From Celoporthe dispersa (taxonomy: Eukaryota > Ascomycota > Sordariomycetes > Diaporthales > Cryphonectriaceae), in assembly GCA_016584495.1 (NCBI GenBank), contig WAID01000006.1:2728001-2792000 (forward strand): DNA of 64,000 bases, read 5' to 3'. Every line of letters starts with the position of its first letter. Position 1 is the first letter of the stretch. A program made the translations under genes and the position numbers. The notes beneath the pieces were generated by a model, which saw nothing but the letters and a program-made list of their open reading frames with translations, did no database searches and had not been told where the DNA came from. Of the stretch, positions 33,449 through 44,321 are shown piece by piece.

Positions 33449-35374
33449 ATGGAGGAGAAACATGAGGAACTGGTGCCTTCCAGCCTGGTGGTCATAGACA
33501 GCGGCGGCACTGTCTTCATTTCCCTTGACTACATCGACAGAATCCCAGCCACCCCGCCTGACCTACCAGCCGGCGAGCGGTTCTTTATGGAGACACCCGA
33601 GGTGGGAAATCTGGGTTGCGTCTCCATCACACACAACCACCAGGTCTTTGTGTCCCTGAAGTACCTGAACATTCTGCTGGCCACAGCAAAGGCAGACCCT
33701 CTCCAGGCTGAGCTTACTCTGGACTGGGCCCCTGAAGGTTTTCAGAAGGTCCTCCTGCGGCTGGTAGACCTGGATGGGTGTGAGGTCTGTGTTGGTGGTG
33801 CAGACAGTGGCCAGGAGGGACCCATGGGATCAGAAGCCAAGCAACTGCCCATCCGAAGAGCAAACAGACAACAACAACAATACCAGAACCAGGACAAGAG
33901 ACAAGTCTTGCAAAGTTCTCTTCAGCTACATGACAGCCCTGATGAGCTCGATGGAGCAGCATCACAGACACAGCCAGGCCTGGCTGATGATGGAAGTAGT
34001 AGTGATGAAGGCGGTAGTGGGCTCATAGGCATGGCTGAAGACGACAACAGCCACCATGGAGCTGTCCAGACCCCGCAGACGCCCCCATCTCGCATCAACC
34101 TACCCATCATCCATACACCACGCCGCCCTGCCGCCCTCTCCAGCAGCCAACCCAAGCCTGCCGCCCCTGCGCACCAAGGCAACCACCCCATCCTGGTTCA
34201 GCTCAAGGCCCTCCAGCTGACCGATGAGGAGACCCTCACCAAGCTCCTCGATAACACCTTCATCCGCGCCCTGGACAAGCTAGAGCGGCCGCGCGACCAC
34301 CCGCTGCACCTTGCCACCCTCTCCACGGGCCAGGTCTGCACCGTCCGCGTCTTCGAGCACCTCTACGCCCGCGGCGAGGACCTCGCCGCCGCCCTCCCGA
34401 CCCTGGACGACCCGCGGCTGTCCGACAGGCCCATCACCACCTACCAGACCTTCGAGCTCTGGCGCATCCTCCAGCACGTCGCCAGGACCGACCACGGCCG
34501 CGAGTTCTGGCCCCCCGTCCGCGAGATGTGGCCGCGCCAGTGGTCCCGCTACGCCCGCCGCATCAGGGAGCCCGTCGACATGTCCACCATGCGCAAGAAG
34601 CTGTTCCGCAGGGCGTATGCGGACATGGGCGCCTTCCGCCGCGACGTCAGCCGCCTGTGCGAGAACGCCGAGCGCTTCTTTGGGGTCGGCGCCGAGGTCA
34701 CGACGGCCGCGCAGCGCACCGTGGACGACATCCGCGCCATGATGGGCGAGGCGTGTGCCGTGGGGCCCCTGGACGCGCAGGAGCCGCTGTTCCTCGGCCT
34801 GGTCCGTCAGCTTGTCATCGCCGACGCGGCTGCCGCGCGGCGCCCGCACCCCAGGTTCGTCCTGCCGCTCGGCACCCTCCATGTCGCCGCGGGTTATGGC
34901 GAGGAGGCTGTGCCGACGAACTGTTTCCTGCTGATGGATGTCACCAGCCCCCGCAAGGCCCTGTGGCTCTTTTGCCAGAGCCACGAGGTCTGCCGCCTCG
35001 TCATGCTGGCGGACGACATCAGGCTCTGGAAGCTTGCTGATCCTGTCGTGGGCGGCGGCAGCGATGACGACAGCGGCGGCCTGATGGGAAGAGGCGAGGA
35101 CCCGGGTGAGGCGTCGCCGCGCCGGAGCACGCTCATGGGGGAGTACCCCGAGTCCAAGATCGAGCTGGCCAGCGGCACCATCTCCTTTAGGCGCGCCCCG
35201 AAACAGCACGCACTGCAGGTCATCAAGAAGGGATGGGCTGCTGCCGCCACCCGGAAGCGCCGTGGCCGGAACTTGGACGGTGGTGAGGACGACAGCGATG
35301 CAGACTGGACGCCGCTGCCGAAGCGTCGACGCACCAGAAAGTCCGGCAGAGCAGTCCCGGGTGGCAGTGCCTAG
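33449..35374 (+). CDS. Bromodomain-like protein, 641 aa
   Basis: This is a single exon with the ATG at 33449 (MEEKHEELVPSSLV), about 50 nt after a CT-rich leader. Residues 1-130 include two similar short strands (VVIDSGGTVFISLDYIDRI and CVSITHNHQVFVSLKYLNIL), suggesting an internal repeat. Residues 130-250 are Gln/Ser/Asp-rich disorder. A helical region (ILVQLKALQLTDEETLTKLL) precedes a bromodomain-like module at about residues 350-430. Its ZA-loop/helix pattern is IREPVDMSTMRKKL, with FRRDVSRLCENAERFF as the B-C helix region. The Asn that normally contacts acetyl-lysine, in the NxxxYN position, appears replaced by Phe. The last 60 residues hold acidic clusters and a basic nuclear-type signal (KRRRTRKSGR). 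A chromatin-linked role is inferred from the fold and basic tail. The gene is convergent with the PLC-like gene. Confidence 0.7.
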   Translation: MEEKHEELVPSSLVVIDSGGTVFISLDYIDRIPATPPDLPAGERFFMETPEVGNLGCVSITHNHQVFVSLKYLNILLATAKADPLQAELTLDWAPEGFQKVLLRLVDLDGCEVCVGGADSGQEGPMGSEAKQLPIRRANRQQQQYQNQDKRQVLQSSLQLHDSPDELDGAASQTQPGLADDGSSSDEGGSGLIGMAEDDNSHHGAVQTPQTPPSRINLPIIHTPRRPAALSSSQPKPAAPAHQGNHPILVQLKALQLTDEETLTKLLDNTFIRALDKLERPRDHPLHLATLSTGQVCTVRVFEHLYARGEDLAAALPTLDDPRLSDRPITTYQTFELWRILQHVARTDHGREFWPPVREMWPRQWSRYARRIREPVDMSTMRKKLFRRAYADMGAFRRDVSRLCENAERFFGVGAEVTTAAQRTVDDIRAMMGEACAVGPLDAQEPLFLGLVRQLVIADAAAARRPHPRFVLPLGTLHVAAGYGEEAVPTNCFLLMDVTSPRKALWLFCQSHEVCRLVMLADDIRLWKLADPVVGGGSDDDSGGLMGRGEDPGEASPRRSTLMGEYPESKIELASGTISFRRAPKQHALQVIKKGWAAAATRKRRGRNLDGGEDDSDADWTPLPKRRRTRKSGRAVPGGSA

Positions 35375-36172
35375 GCACCCCGCCGAGGGCTTCCCCGACG
35401 ACGACGACGGTCTGGTCCTGGACATCGACGGTGGTTGGCTGCGGAGCGGTCAGGTGATTCCCAGGGAGGGTCGTCGGGCAGGCATGCCATGCTGGATACG
35501 ACGAAGCTGCTTTTATGTATGGTGTATGAGAGAGTTGGTTGCGTGAATTGCGTCTGTGGAGGTGGGCGAGGATCGGATATCAAACTCACTACGTTCTTGA
35601 TCATGATCAGACCAGTTCAGAGTACGACTGGGTTCGGGATACGAGGTCGCGGTCTGAAAACATGACATGCAGATGTCAATGTCTCTGGGAGGTCCGCACA
35701 AAACCGCAAATGGGTTCGTTGAGAAGCAGCTGGAAACTGACTTGAGCCTTGAGGCCGACCAGCTTGTACAAAAAGACTTGCCTAACGGCCATAATCATTT
35801 CCATTAACAACATATGCTCTGCTGTATGAGCGTCTAATTCCAGTCTCCCATCTGTGGTCTGGGGGGCGGGAGGCGCCACTTCTTCAACGCATGTGGATGC
35901 TAGCCAAAGTTACACTCTATTCCAACCCATTTTTAACCAAAAAAGGAAAAAAATCACTTTAAAAAAACCCCCCACAACAAACAGACCTGGACGCCTCGCA
36001 ATGAGTGTAATACAAAACGACCCACACCAAAACATGCAGTGATGCCAGGTAACAAGAAAGAGAACCCTCCGTGGGAGAAAGGAGAGGGCAGTAGATCAGC
36101 TCACCAGAACTGCCTCCTCGGCATCATGTCGCAATAATCACCCGTGTCGACATTCCTCGTCTGGCCTAGGCG
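35375..36172. other. Intergenic region between convergent genes
   Basis: No gene was seen in about 800 nt between two convergent stops. It contains short overlapping frames and an A-rich stretch near 35935-35975. Probably 3' UTR sequence from both sides. Confidence 0.65.
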
Positions 36173-37621
36173 CTACCATACCAACATGATCCAGAGCGTC
36201 AGGAATGTCAGGAACATGGCGATGCTCCGGCGGTCGTTCCGATGGCCTTCGTACCAGAACAGCGGGCTGGGGCCCTTAGCCGCAGCGCTGGTGGCCGCGT
36301 TCCCGCAGCACCCACCCTTGTAGGTGACGTTGTTCATGGCGGCAGCGACCTCAAACACCGCGCCCGAGTCATACGAGCCGCCGATGTTGTAGTAGTCGAC
36401 GTTGAGCACGGTGGGGGGGCGGTTGAAGGCGGCGATGCACGTCTTGGCCGCGTCGCCAAGGCTGCCCGTGCCCGTGACGTTGTTGGTCGAGTTGAGGGCC
36501 GAGACGTCCGGGACGAGCAGCGAGGTCCCGAGGATCGACACCTCTGCGTTGAGGGTTGTGGTTGGCGAGGAACAGCATGTTCTCGCCGGCCTCGACGCTC
36601 AGGCCGTCGGGGCGCTGGATGGTGCACGGGAACGTGTTGTCGGTCGGGTCGAAGGGGTCTCCCACATGTTGCTGAACTCATCGATCCACCAGGGATATGC
36701 CGTCTGGTTGGCCTCATAGTCCAGGAACATAACGACGCGGGTGTTGTAGATGATCATCTCGGCGAGGGTGGGCCAGGTGCTCACGTTCATGGGTTGGTAG
36801 GGGGGCGTGTAGACGTAGTCGAGGATGCCCGACTGCTGGATGTAGGGCGCATACAGGGACGGGGCCGAGTAGTTGCCGTTCTCCAGCAGGATGGTGACCA
36901 CGTCGAAGCGGTTCGAGGACACCCAGCTCGTCACCTTGCTCAGCCAGTCCGTGATGGGGCCCGCGTCCAGGATGTCGCAGCTCGTGTGGCAGAAGTGCGG
37001 CACGGTGTCGTTGTCGGGCCAGTGCATCTGCCCCTGCAGGAAGCGCACGCCGTCGTCGAGCTGGTAGGTGACGTCCAGGGCCTGGTTGGCGGCGGCGCTT
37101 CCCTTCTGCACAAAGGGCGAGTTGTGACAGCCCACCTGGGTGATGTTGCTGTACTTGCGCTCGCACAGCTCGACGTAGTCGTTGCACGGCTGCGTGTTTG
37201 TGACGGTGGGTGCCGAGGCTGTCGAGGTCGCCGGGATGGTCGAGAAATTGCCCGACATGGTCACGGTTCCTGTGCTGGTTGTCGTGATGGACCCGGTGAG
37301 GAAGGTGACCGTCCCGGTGAGGACCACTGTGGTGTCCGTGTCGGTGGCATTATCAGTTGCGCTCGCGATGCCGGTATCTACGGAGCTCGTCGAGGCCAGG
37401 GTGAGGGTGGTCGAGACCTTGGTCGATGTGGGTGGTTCCTCCGACGAGGTGTGAGTCCCCGTGAGGACGACGATGCCGTCTGACGAGGAGGACGAGCTGG
37501 ACGAGGTAGAGGAGTCGGACGAGGTAGTCGTCGTCTTGGCGTCCGCGTCGTCGTCCTTGGCGGCATGGGCGAGAGCCCCGAGGCTGAGGAGCATCAGCCC
37601 CCAGAGCCTGAGGGGTGCCAT
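36173..37621 (-). CDS. Secreted PLC-like phosphodiesterase, GPI-type tail
   Basis: The protein is about 482 aa. It starts at 37621 with a signal peptide (MAPLRLWGLMLLSLGALAHA), followed by a Ser/Thr-rich region to about residue 145. A TIM-barrel domain of the PI-PLC X-like type follows. Catalytic-type histidines are seen in TQVGCHNSPFV and FCHTSCDILDAG, with DVVTILLEN and VVMFLDYEAN as later barrel strands. The C-terminus ends in a hydrophobic stretch (IAMFLTFLTLWIMLVW), consistent with a GPI signal or membrane anchor. Two compensating single-base shifts interrupt the frame: one base missing at the G4 run 36654-36657 and one extra at the G3 run 36553-36555 (plus strand). Between them the conserved segment ENMLFLANHN is read in the other frame, so the gene is almost certainly intact in the organism. 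Substrate and lipid specificity are not inferable. Confidence 0.82.
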
Positions 37622-40600
37622 CTTCAGAAGGTGATGGTGAGGCGTGTCACTGGTCGGTCTGTTGCCGCTGGTGCTGTCAAGCTGTGGCTCGCCCGGCGCG
37701 TCGTTATGTCTGGGACCAGCAGGAGCAGCGGTAGCAGCAAGCACCTGAGCGAAATGCCTTCCCCAGCCAACCTCAACTGGTCTTCACGGATCCAAAAAAA
37801 AAAAAAAATTATAAAAATTCTCGCGAGTCAAGGATTTAGGATGCGAAGATGTGCGTTGTTGGGTGATCGTCAGGTAGAGACGCATATATGATGATCGTTA
37901 TCAGTCGGGAAACAAGCTTGAACAGTACCCACAGGGCGCCACAGACCCCTCCCTCGTCATGCGTTGGTGGTTGAAAGATCTAGCAGTGCCGTGCATGCGC
38001 GTGATGATGGATGATGGTTGAGGATGGGTCCCAGGTTTGTATACAACCCGGAAGGGCAGATCGTGTGTTCCAGAAGACCGGATGGAGGTTCCTTGCCTCG
38101 CTCTCTCTTCCCTGCCACTGCCCATGCGCTCACTCACTACTCATGCCGCTATCCGGGTGGGTGGGGAGGGACAATAGAGAGAGGAAGAGAAAAAAAGAAA
38201 GCAAAAAAAAAAGAGAAAGGTACCACAGTACACGAAGGAGAAGAAAACGAAAGCGAAGAAGAAAAAAAAAGGTGTACAAGTTCGTTTAGGTCAAGAGTCT
38301 GGTACGGTGAGTGACGGAAGCTACTACCAGGAGACGCCCTAGGCTCTCGTGGCTCCTCTTAACATAGTACTTTCCCCTTGTCTTTTTCTCTCTCTTCCCC
38401 TCTCTTCTATTTTTTCCTTTTCTTTCTCTCTCTCTTGGCCTGCAGGCTGCCAAGATCCAACCTCTGAATCAAGAGCTGGAATCGGGTCCATTATTCAGAG
38501 TTGATCGGCCCCACCGCAAAACCAGTGGACCTCGAGCAACGAGAGAATATGCAGGGCCAAGCGCTGAGAGGGGGGGTGAAGGGGTGACACGGCGAGGCGC
38601 AGCAGTTGATCTCTCGGCTGCTCTGGCCCTGTCATTTGTTCCGGACATTTCAAATCTGATATTACAGCCTCCCGCCCCTCCTCCTCTCTCTCTCTTTCGC
38701 TCTCTCGCTACTACTCGTATCCCCAGGATGGTGATGACTGATCTCTTGTCTGTTTCTCTGATCATCATTATGAAGTACATCAGTTGTGGAATGGATACGG
38801 TGTAATAACACAGGTGGGCAACCTGATCAATTGACAGCAAACTCGGAACAACGGCAGTCACAGGATGGGGTGGCGCTTAGAGTTTGGGTGAAGATGAAAT
38901 TGACGTCACGAAACGGATACAACAAAACCAGATGATGTCCCCCCTCCATTTTTTTCTTTTTCTTTTTTCTTCTCCCCTCCAGATAGACCTGCAAGACGCG
39001 CAAGCTCTGGCGAACACATCTCCTGCCTCTCTATCACGACGTACGTACTCAGCATCATAGCAAGTAAGTGTCATGCATGTATGCAGGTTGTACTTTGTTC
39101 CCTTCTCTCTGGCGGTCAGTCAGAACCGTGGCTCTTCGGGGTTTTAGTTCTTAGTTCTGACGCTAGCGGCATGCACAGGGCAAAGTTATGTCATTGGGGA
39201 CGGTGCGAAAAAAATAATCACGTTGGGTCAAGATGCATCAATATACATACTACAAATTATTATGGTACAGAGCTTGGCCAAGATTCTAGATTAACAAATG
39301 GGTCTTCCCATGATTTCTCGAAATTTCCTATCTGGGGTTCATGAAACTGGCAGATGGGCTGCATGTTTCTTCCGCCCAGCTTGGAAACACCCAGTCTCAT
39401 CTCGCGTAGAAAAGGATCATCTGCAGGGTCCTGAGAGAAGGTGACAGGGTCACAGGGCGAGCAGCATCGTGTTCAGGGCTGGGCCCCCCCCCCCCAAATC
39501 GTCAGCATGGGACAGCGGCTCGGTAGCGCTGGGCCGGCACGCTCGAGACCCACACAGCCCTGCTGTGCGACCACTGGCGGTAGGTCCTCAAGGGCTACAG
39601 ATGACCCCCGCCCAGGGAAAGGAACTCGGCACTGGGACAGGACCACCTGTACAGCCAGTACGGCCACGATGGTAGAAACTAAACTCAGGGGGGGCCCCAA
39701 GACCTAAACGATCCATACTTGACCCGGTAACCTGGACGTCCCACGGGTCCCACCGCCTATCCACCTGACCCACCCACCTGGCACCGTCGTGGCACCAGCC
39801 AGTTTTCTTCCTGCTGCCCTGCCAGACTTTTCTCTCCCTTTCTGCTGCAGCCATGGTGTTGTTGTGTGTTTTTTCTCTCTCTCTCTTTCTTTGTCCCTTC
39901 TCCTCTTTTCCGCCTGATCCGTGGGGCGAAGGCACTTGACGTGGTGTGTGGACTGGACGTACTCTACCGTATCAGATGTCGTCACCCCCGATGATGCATC
40001 CTTGGCGCACAAATCTGGAGATCTGACCCAACCCCCAAAGGAAGCCACGGAGGCCCAGCGACGGGCGCTTCTGAGCCATACGTTGGACCCGCAGGCGCTC
40101 AACCTGAACCTCAAGAACCTGAGCCCAGGCATATGGTCGCTGGCGCTTGCCCTGCACCGCAGGACTAAACGTACATACACGATCCTCTTCTCTTTTCTCT
40201 CTCTCGCACTCTCACACCGGTTGATCTGAAGATCCTGCGGGAAATATTCACCTACACTAGCTACGTCTTCATCTGGGTTGAGCCCTCACTCACGCGTCGA
40301 TCGACTCGAAAATCTTTACACACATATTTTCAACTTGCTCTGCTCACCACCCAAAACACCCGCCAGAGAGGGCCTCGTTTCTTCTTCTTCTTCGTCTCTT
40401 CCTTTCCTCTCTACAGACACTCTACCCTCCGCATGCATTCATAAATCTAGAAACAACCTGTACATCTTGATACGAACTGTGTATACACGTGGGGGTTCGG
40501 TTCTTTGCTCATATTAGAGGCTGATCGCCATGTAAGAGCCCTTTTCCCCTCCCGCTCTACATTCAACTTGAGAGGCGCCGTGCAGTTGATTTTTTTTTTT

Positions 40601-40639
40601 TTTGGTACTGACTTCTCTCTCTACCTTCTCTGCAGTGAG
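37622..40639. promoter_or_regulatory. Divergent intergenic region with SUR7 leader intron
   Basis: About 3 kb lies between two divergent starts (PLC-like, minus; SUR7-like, plus). A-rich sequence occurs at 37794-37816 and 38190-38275, CT-rich sequence at 38380-38435 and a C10 run near 39484-39493. A likely 5'-UTR intron of the SUR7-like gene spans 40532-40635. Its donor is GTAAGA, it has a TACTGAC branch and it ends CTGCAG, four bases before the start codon. No coding gene was recognised; open frames at 39921-40229 and 39588-40180 lack motifs. Confidence 0.55.
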
Positions 40640-42392
40640 ATGGGCTTGCCGAGCGGTCTCAAAGGCCTTAGGAGGCGCGCCACTTTCAAAAGCTCAAAAT
40701 CCATAGCTGATGACGAATCCGTCTTCAGCCAGCCCCCAGCTACTGGTATAAACTCGACCTCAACAGAAACACGAGAGCACGGCGTATATTCGCCCTAACC
40801 GCTGCTTTTGCCTACCTCCTCTCATTTATATTTCTCATCCTGGTGCGTTAATACTCTTCTTTAAAATTAAACACAAACACCCCGCTTATCCATCCACACG
40901 GCTGACCGCAAGATATCCTGTCCTAGGTCGAGCTTGGGAACACCTCCAAGAGCTCCAAGATCCTGGGCGAGACCTACTTCTTCAGGCTCTCCCTGGCTGA
41001 TATCATCCCGGAGTCTATTGAGAATGCAGAGCTCATCAACTCCATCGCCCGGGGCCTGGGCCTCCACGATTTTTACCAGCCCGGGCTGTGGAACTACTGC
41101 GAGGGCTACAACGATGAGTGAGTTTGCATCATAACCGTAAACCTCCACTGGCCTGTCAGCCAGGGCCCGGTCCCGTTTTCTTCTAACCTCCCAGCGACAG
41201 GGGCATCACGCACTGCTCGACACCAAAGAGCTACTACTGGTTTGACATAGTATCCATCATCCTGAACGAGCTCCTGTCGGGCGCTACCATCGCCCTGCCC
41301 ACGGAGCTCACGGAGATCCTAAACATCCTCAAGATCTGCTCCCACCTCATGTTTGCCTTCTTCCTCGCCGGGACGATCCTGGCCTTCTGCCTCGCCGTCC
41401 TGTCCCCGGTGGCCATCTTCTCGCGCTGGGTCTCCCTGCCCATGTCTCTCCTCTCGGGCATAACATTTGTGCTCATCTTCGCCGCGTCGACGATCGCGTC
41501 GGTTATCAGCTTCGTCTTCAAGTACGCTGCCACCGCCCAGTCGTCGCTGAACATCAAGGCGTACGTCGGCATCCGCATGTTCGTCTTCATGTGGCTGGCG
41601 ACCGGGTTCGCCTTTGTCGCCTTCATCATGCACGCAGGCATGGGCTGCTGCTGCACGAGCCGGCGGGATCTCAAGACGGGGAGGAAGCCTATGCGCCACT
41701 CGAGCATGCACAGAGCCATGTCGCAGCGCTCGCAGCGGTCGCAGATGTCGCAGTCCTCACACGCCAGGAACCTGCCCATGACGGCCGGCGGCGAGCGGCA
41801 GGGGCGCAGCAGGAGCAACACCGCCTTCTCGTTCGAGCAGCAGCCCGCCGGCGGACACAGCCGGAGCGGTACGCTCCAGTCGGCGAATGATATTGTCATT
41901 AAGGAGCCCCAGAGCGCAGTCAGCCGCTCCAGCTCCCAGCACGGCAGCAGCGGCCAGGTCAGCCGGTCGAACACGGTCAGGTCCAACCCCAACATGGTCG
42001 GGGGCGCCGGTCGGAGCCGGAGCAACACCGTGCGCTCGATCCGATTCCAGGACGAGCGGCCGCCGTCGTACGGGTCGGACTCGACGGTTGTCAATAATAC
42101 CTCGCCAGACGGGGCAAAGAGGGCCCTCCCCTGGCACATCGACATTCGGTCTTACCGGAGGAGGATTAAAAAAAACTTGATTTCCTTGTTCTGCATACAT
42201 CGGACGGGCGGGTTGGGTGTGAGGGTCAGGGAAAGGAAGGGGTGGTGGGTTTCCTGTCTGTCATACGGGCGGAAGAAGCGATTGCTTACGCGGTTGACCT
42301 TTTTTATCTTTTTTCTTTTCCCTTCTCTCTCTTGCAAGGCGTTTTCGGATAGACCTTTTGGGGGGGCTCGCGTGGCATACATTAGATGTTAG
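40640..42392 (+). CDS. SUR7/PalI family four-span membrane protein
   Basis: Proteins of this family mark eisosome/MCC plasma-membrane domains (Sur7, Fmp45) or act in pH signalling (PalI/Rim9). Exons are 40640-40842, 40927-41117 and 41195-42392. Introns begin GTGCGT and GTGAGT, with CTGAC and CTAAC branch points. Four membrane segments are seen: RRIFALTAAFAYLL, MFAFFLAGTILAFCLAV, MSLLSGITFVLIFAA and MFVFMWLATGFAFVAF. The first is followed by an external loop with the family motif GLHDFYQPGLWNYCEGY and paired Cys residues. The cytosolic tail has repeated SRSNTVRS motifs and a PPSY motif. One base is missing at the C5 run 40733-40737; restoring it joins SVFSQPP to the first membrane segment and gives 530 aa. 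The last 80 codons, after an A8 run near 42168, look unlike coding sequence, so the true stop may be earlier. Confidence 0.78.
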
Positions 42393-42993
42393 ACCTCTTG
42401 TCATGACGGGAGGATCGGAACATGATTGGCTGGTAAGCCCATGCATGTTCTCATTTTGGGAATTCTTAGACAGTAGACAATAGTGTGCTGGCGGTGGTCC
42501 TCAGCACTGCTGAGGAGGAGGGTCAGAATTAATTGTAAATCCTTATGCTCTGCCGACTTCATGGCACTACTCGTTATGACCGTGCCTCCCTTTTCCAACA
42601 CGTATCGTGTAGGTGTTGGCGCCACCCTGAATCTACATCTGGCTCTGGCGTATTAGCTGGTGAGACCCCTCAGCATCCATGGAGAGGTCACCTTGCCCTC
42701 ACACAGCACTGTCTTCCTCCTGGATGACTGCCCCGGTCAAACAGGTGTTGTGTGGTGTACATTTCGACCCAGATCTCGGCGACTCGTATTCCGGTGAGGT
42801 GTGCCGCTGCGACCCATGTTCTCGTCCGCTGATACGCACAACCGGATGCACGCATGCATGCAGTCTGTCACTCAGCCACATCGCATCGTACCTTCACGGG
42901 CCCCGCCCCACCCCTGGCCATTCCCTCCCCCGTCTCACCCGCCCCGCTTGCGCACTTCACTCGCCAACACCCACTCGCGGCACACCGGCTCGC
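42393..42993. other. Intergenic region between convergent genes
   Basis: About 600 nt lies between the convergent SUR7-like and amidohydrolase stops. Nothing beyond short chance frames was seen. Confidence 0.6.
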
Positions 42994-44321
42994 TCACTCG
43001 ATGCCGTACGCCTTCTTTGCCGTGCCCCAGAATATCATCTTCGTCTCCTCCTCGGAGAAGCTGCTCATGAAGCACAGCCTCTCGACTACCCTGCGCCACT
43101 TGTCCCACGAGCCCTCCTGGTCGCTGCCGGTCTCCGGCCCGCCCTCCTTGTGCGCGTGCTCGACGGGCACCGTGCACACGGGCCAGTCGCTCCCGAACAT
43201 GATACGGGACGGGCCAAAGGCGGCGACCACGACGGCGAGCCAGGGAGAGATGGCCATGAAGATGTCGTCCGGGGAGGACTGGGCGAGGGTCGGGTCCATT
43301 TCGCAGAGGGCGCCTGAGATTTTCCTGGATGTGTTTGTGTAAGAGAGAGAGAGAGAAGAGGTCGACAATCCTGCATGTCTGCGTGTAGTATAGTGGATGA
43401 AGACGAGGACGGGGATGTGTGACGTACATGTAGACCTTGTCGGCCTTTGACAGTGTAAACATGGCCGTACGCCAGGCGAGGAAATCTGGGCTGGAGGTGT
43501 CCAAGTTCGTGAGATCCGGTTTGCAAAGGTGATCTGTTTTCCTCGACGTCAGCCCTCTCTCGTCCACACACAGACACACACACTCTCTCTCTCTCTCGCA
43601 TCCAACCCATCGCGAGCAACGAGGGCCATTCACTCACTCAGTATAAACGTCACCTTCTCCTTCTCCCCGACCCCCTCATGCGCTCTCTCCACCAGCTCCA
43701 CCACCTCCTCCAGCTGCCCTGTCCCCCGCCTGTGCAAATCCACGCCCACATCAAACGCCAGCCCCTTCCGCCCGAGCAGCCGCACCCCCCGACAAACTCA
43801 TCCCGCAGCATTGTACCGTCCGGCTTGTCCTGCAGCAGGTACCGGACTCCTCTCACCCGCGGCCAGACAGACGCATCCCCATCCCGCTCGCACGTCTCCC
43901 GCACCGCGTCCAGGTACCGCGCCAGCGCCTCCGCGCCCGCCGGCACAGGCGCCCAGGGGACGATCCCCCTGCACAGGTCGCGGTCGGCCCTCTGTTCGCC
44001 TTCCGTGCCCTCGCCGTGGCCTTCCCCTGGGCGCGGCCTGCCTGATGCAATGCGGGCGAGCCACGAGACCTCGCCTAGGGGCCCGGACCAGCCGCCGTCC
44101 GGGTCAGCCCGCGGGTCGGACTCGTCGTTGCGGCGGTCCGTCTCGAGGAAGATGAAGCCCGAGAGCAGGTCGGCGGAGGAGGCGGTGGCACGTCGGTACT
44201 CGGCGATGGAGTGTTGGGACCAGAGCGGGTGGCCCGGCTGGTTCCAGGCGAGGGTGGAGAGCTCGGAGGAGGGGAAGAGGTGGATGTGGGAGTCGAGGAT
44301 CGGGACGGTGTGGGAGGTCAT
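42994..44321 (-). CDS. Amidohydrolase family 2 (TIM-barrel metal hydrolase)
   Basis: Exons are 44321-43638, 43533-43428 and 43324-42994, giving 373 aa once one base is restored. The metal-binding motif DSHIHLFP is at residues 10-17. A second His motif, NHLCKP, is created across intron 1 (104 nt, GTGAGT...ACAG). The catalytic Asp motif FGSDWPVC is near residue 310. Intron 2 (103 nt, GTACGT...CCAG) joins VYM to KISGALCEM. Together these are the features of the amidohydrolase-2 family (2-pyrone-4,6-dicarboxylate lactonase-like and related), which hydrolyse or decarboxylate small cyclic acids; the substrate cannot be predicted. A one-base deletion at the C6 run 43785-43790 (plus strand) breaks exon 1 after DEFVGG; the downstream frame continues as RLLGRKGLAFDVGVDLHR. 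There is no signal peptide, so it is cytosolic. The gene is convergent with the SUR7-like gene. Confidence 0.85.

Noticed and set aside
34280..35425. 381-codon minus-strand open frame
   Set aside because: Antisense shadow of the bromodomain-like gene, with no motifs of its own.
36242..37483. 413-codon plus-strand open frame
   Set aside because: It lies antisense to the PLC-like gene, whose frame has a signal peptide and catalytic histidines. The Arg/Gly/Val-rich product is typical of a shadow frame in GC-rich DNA.
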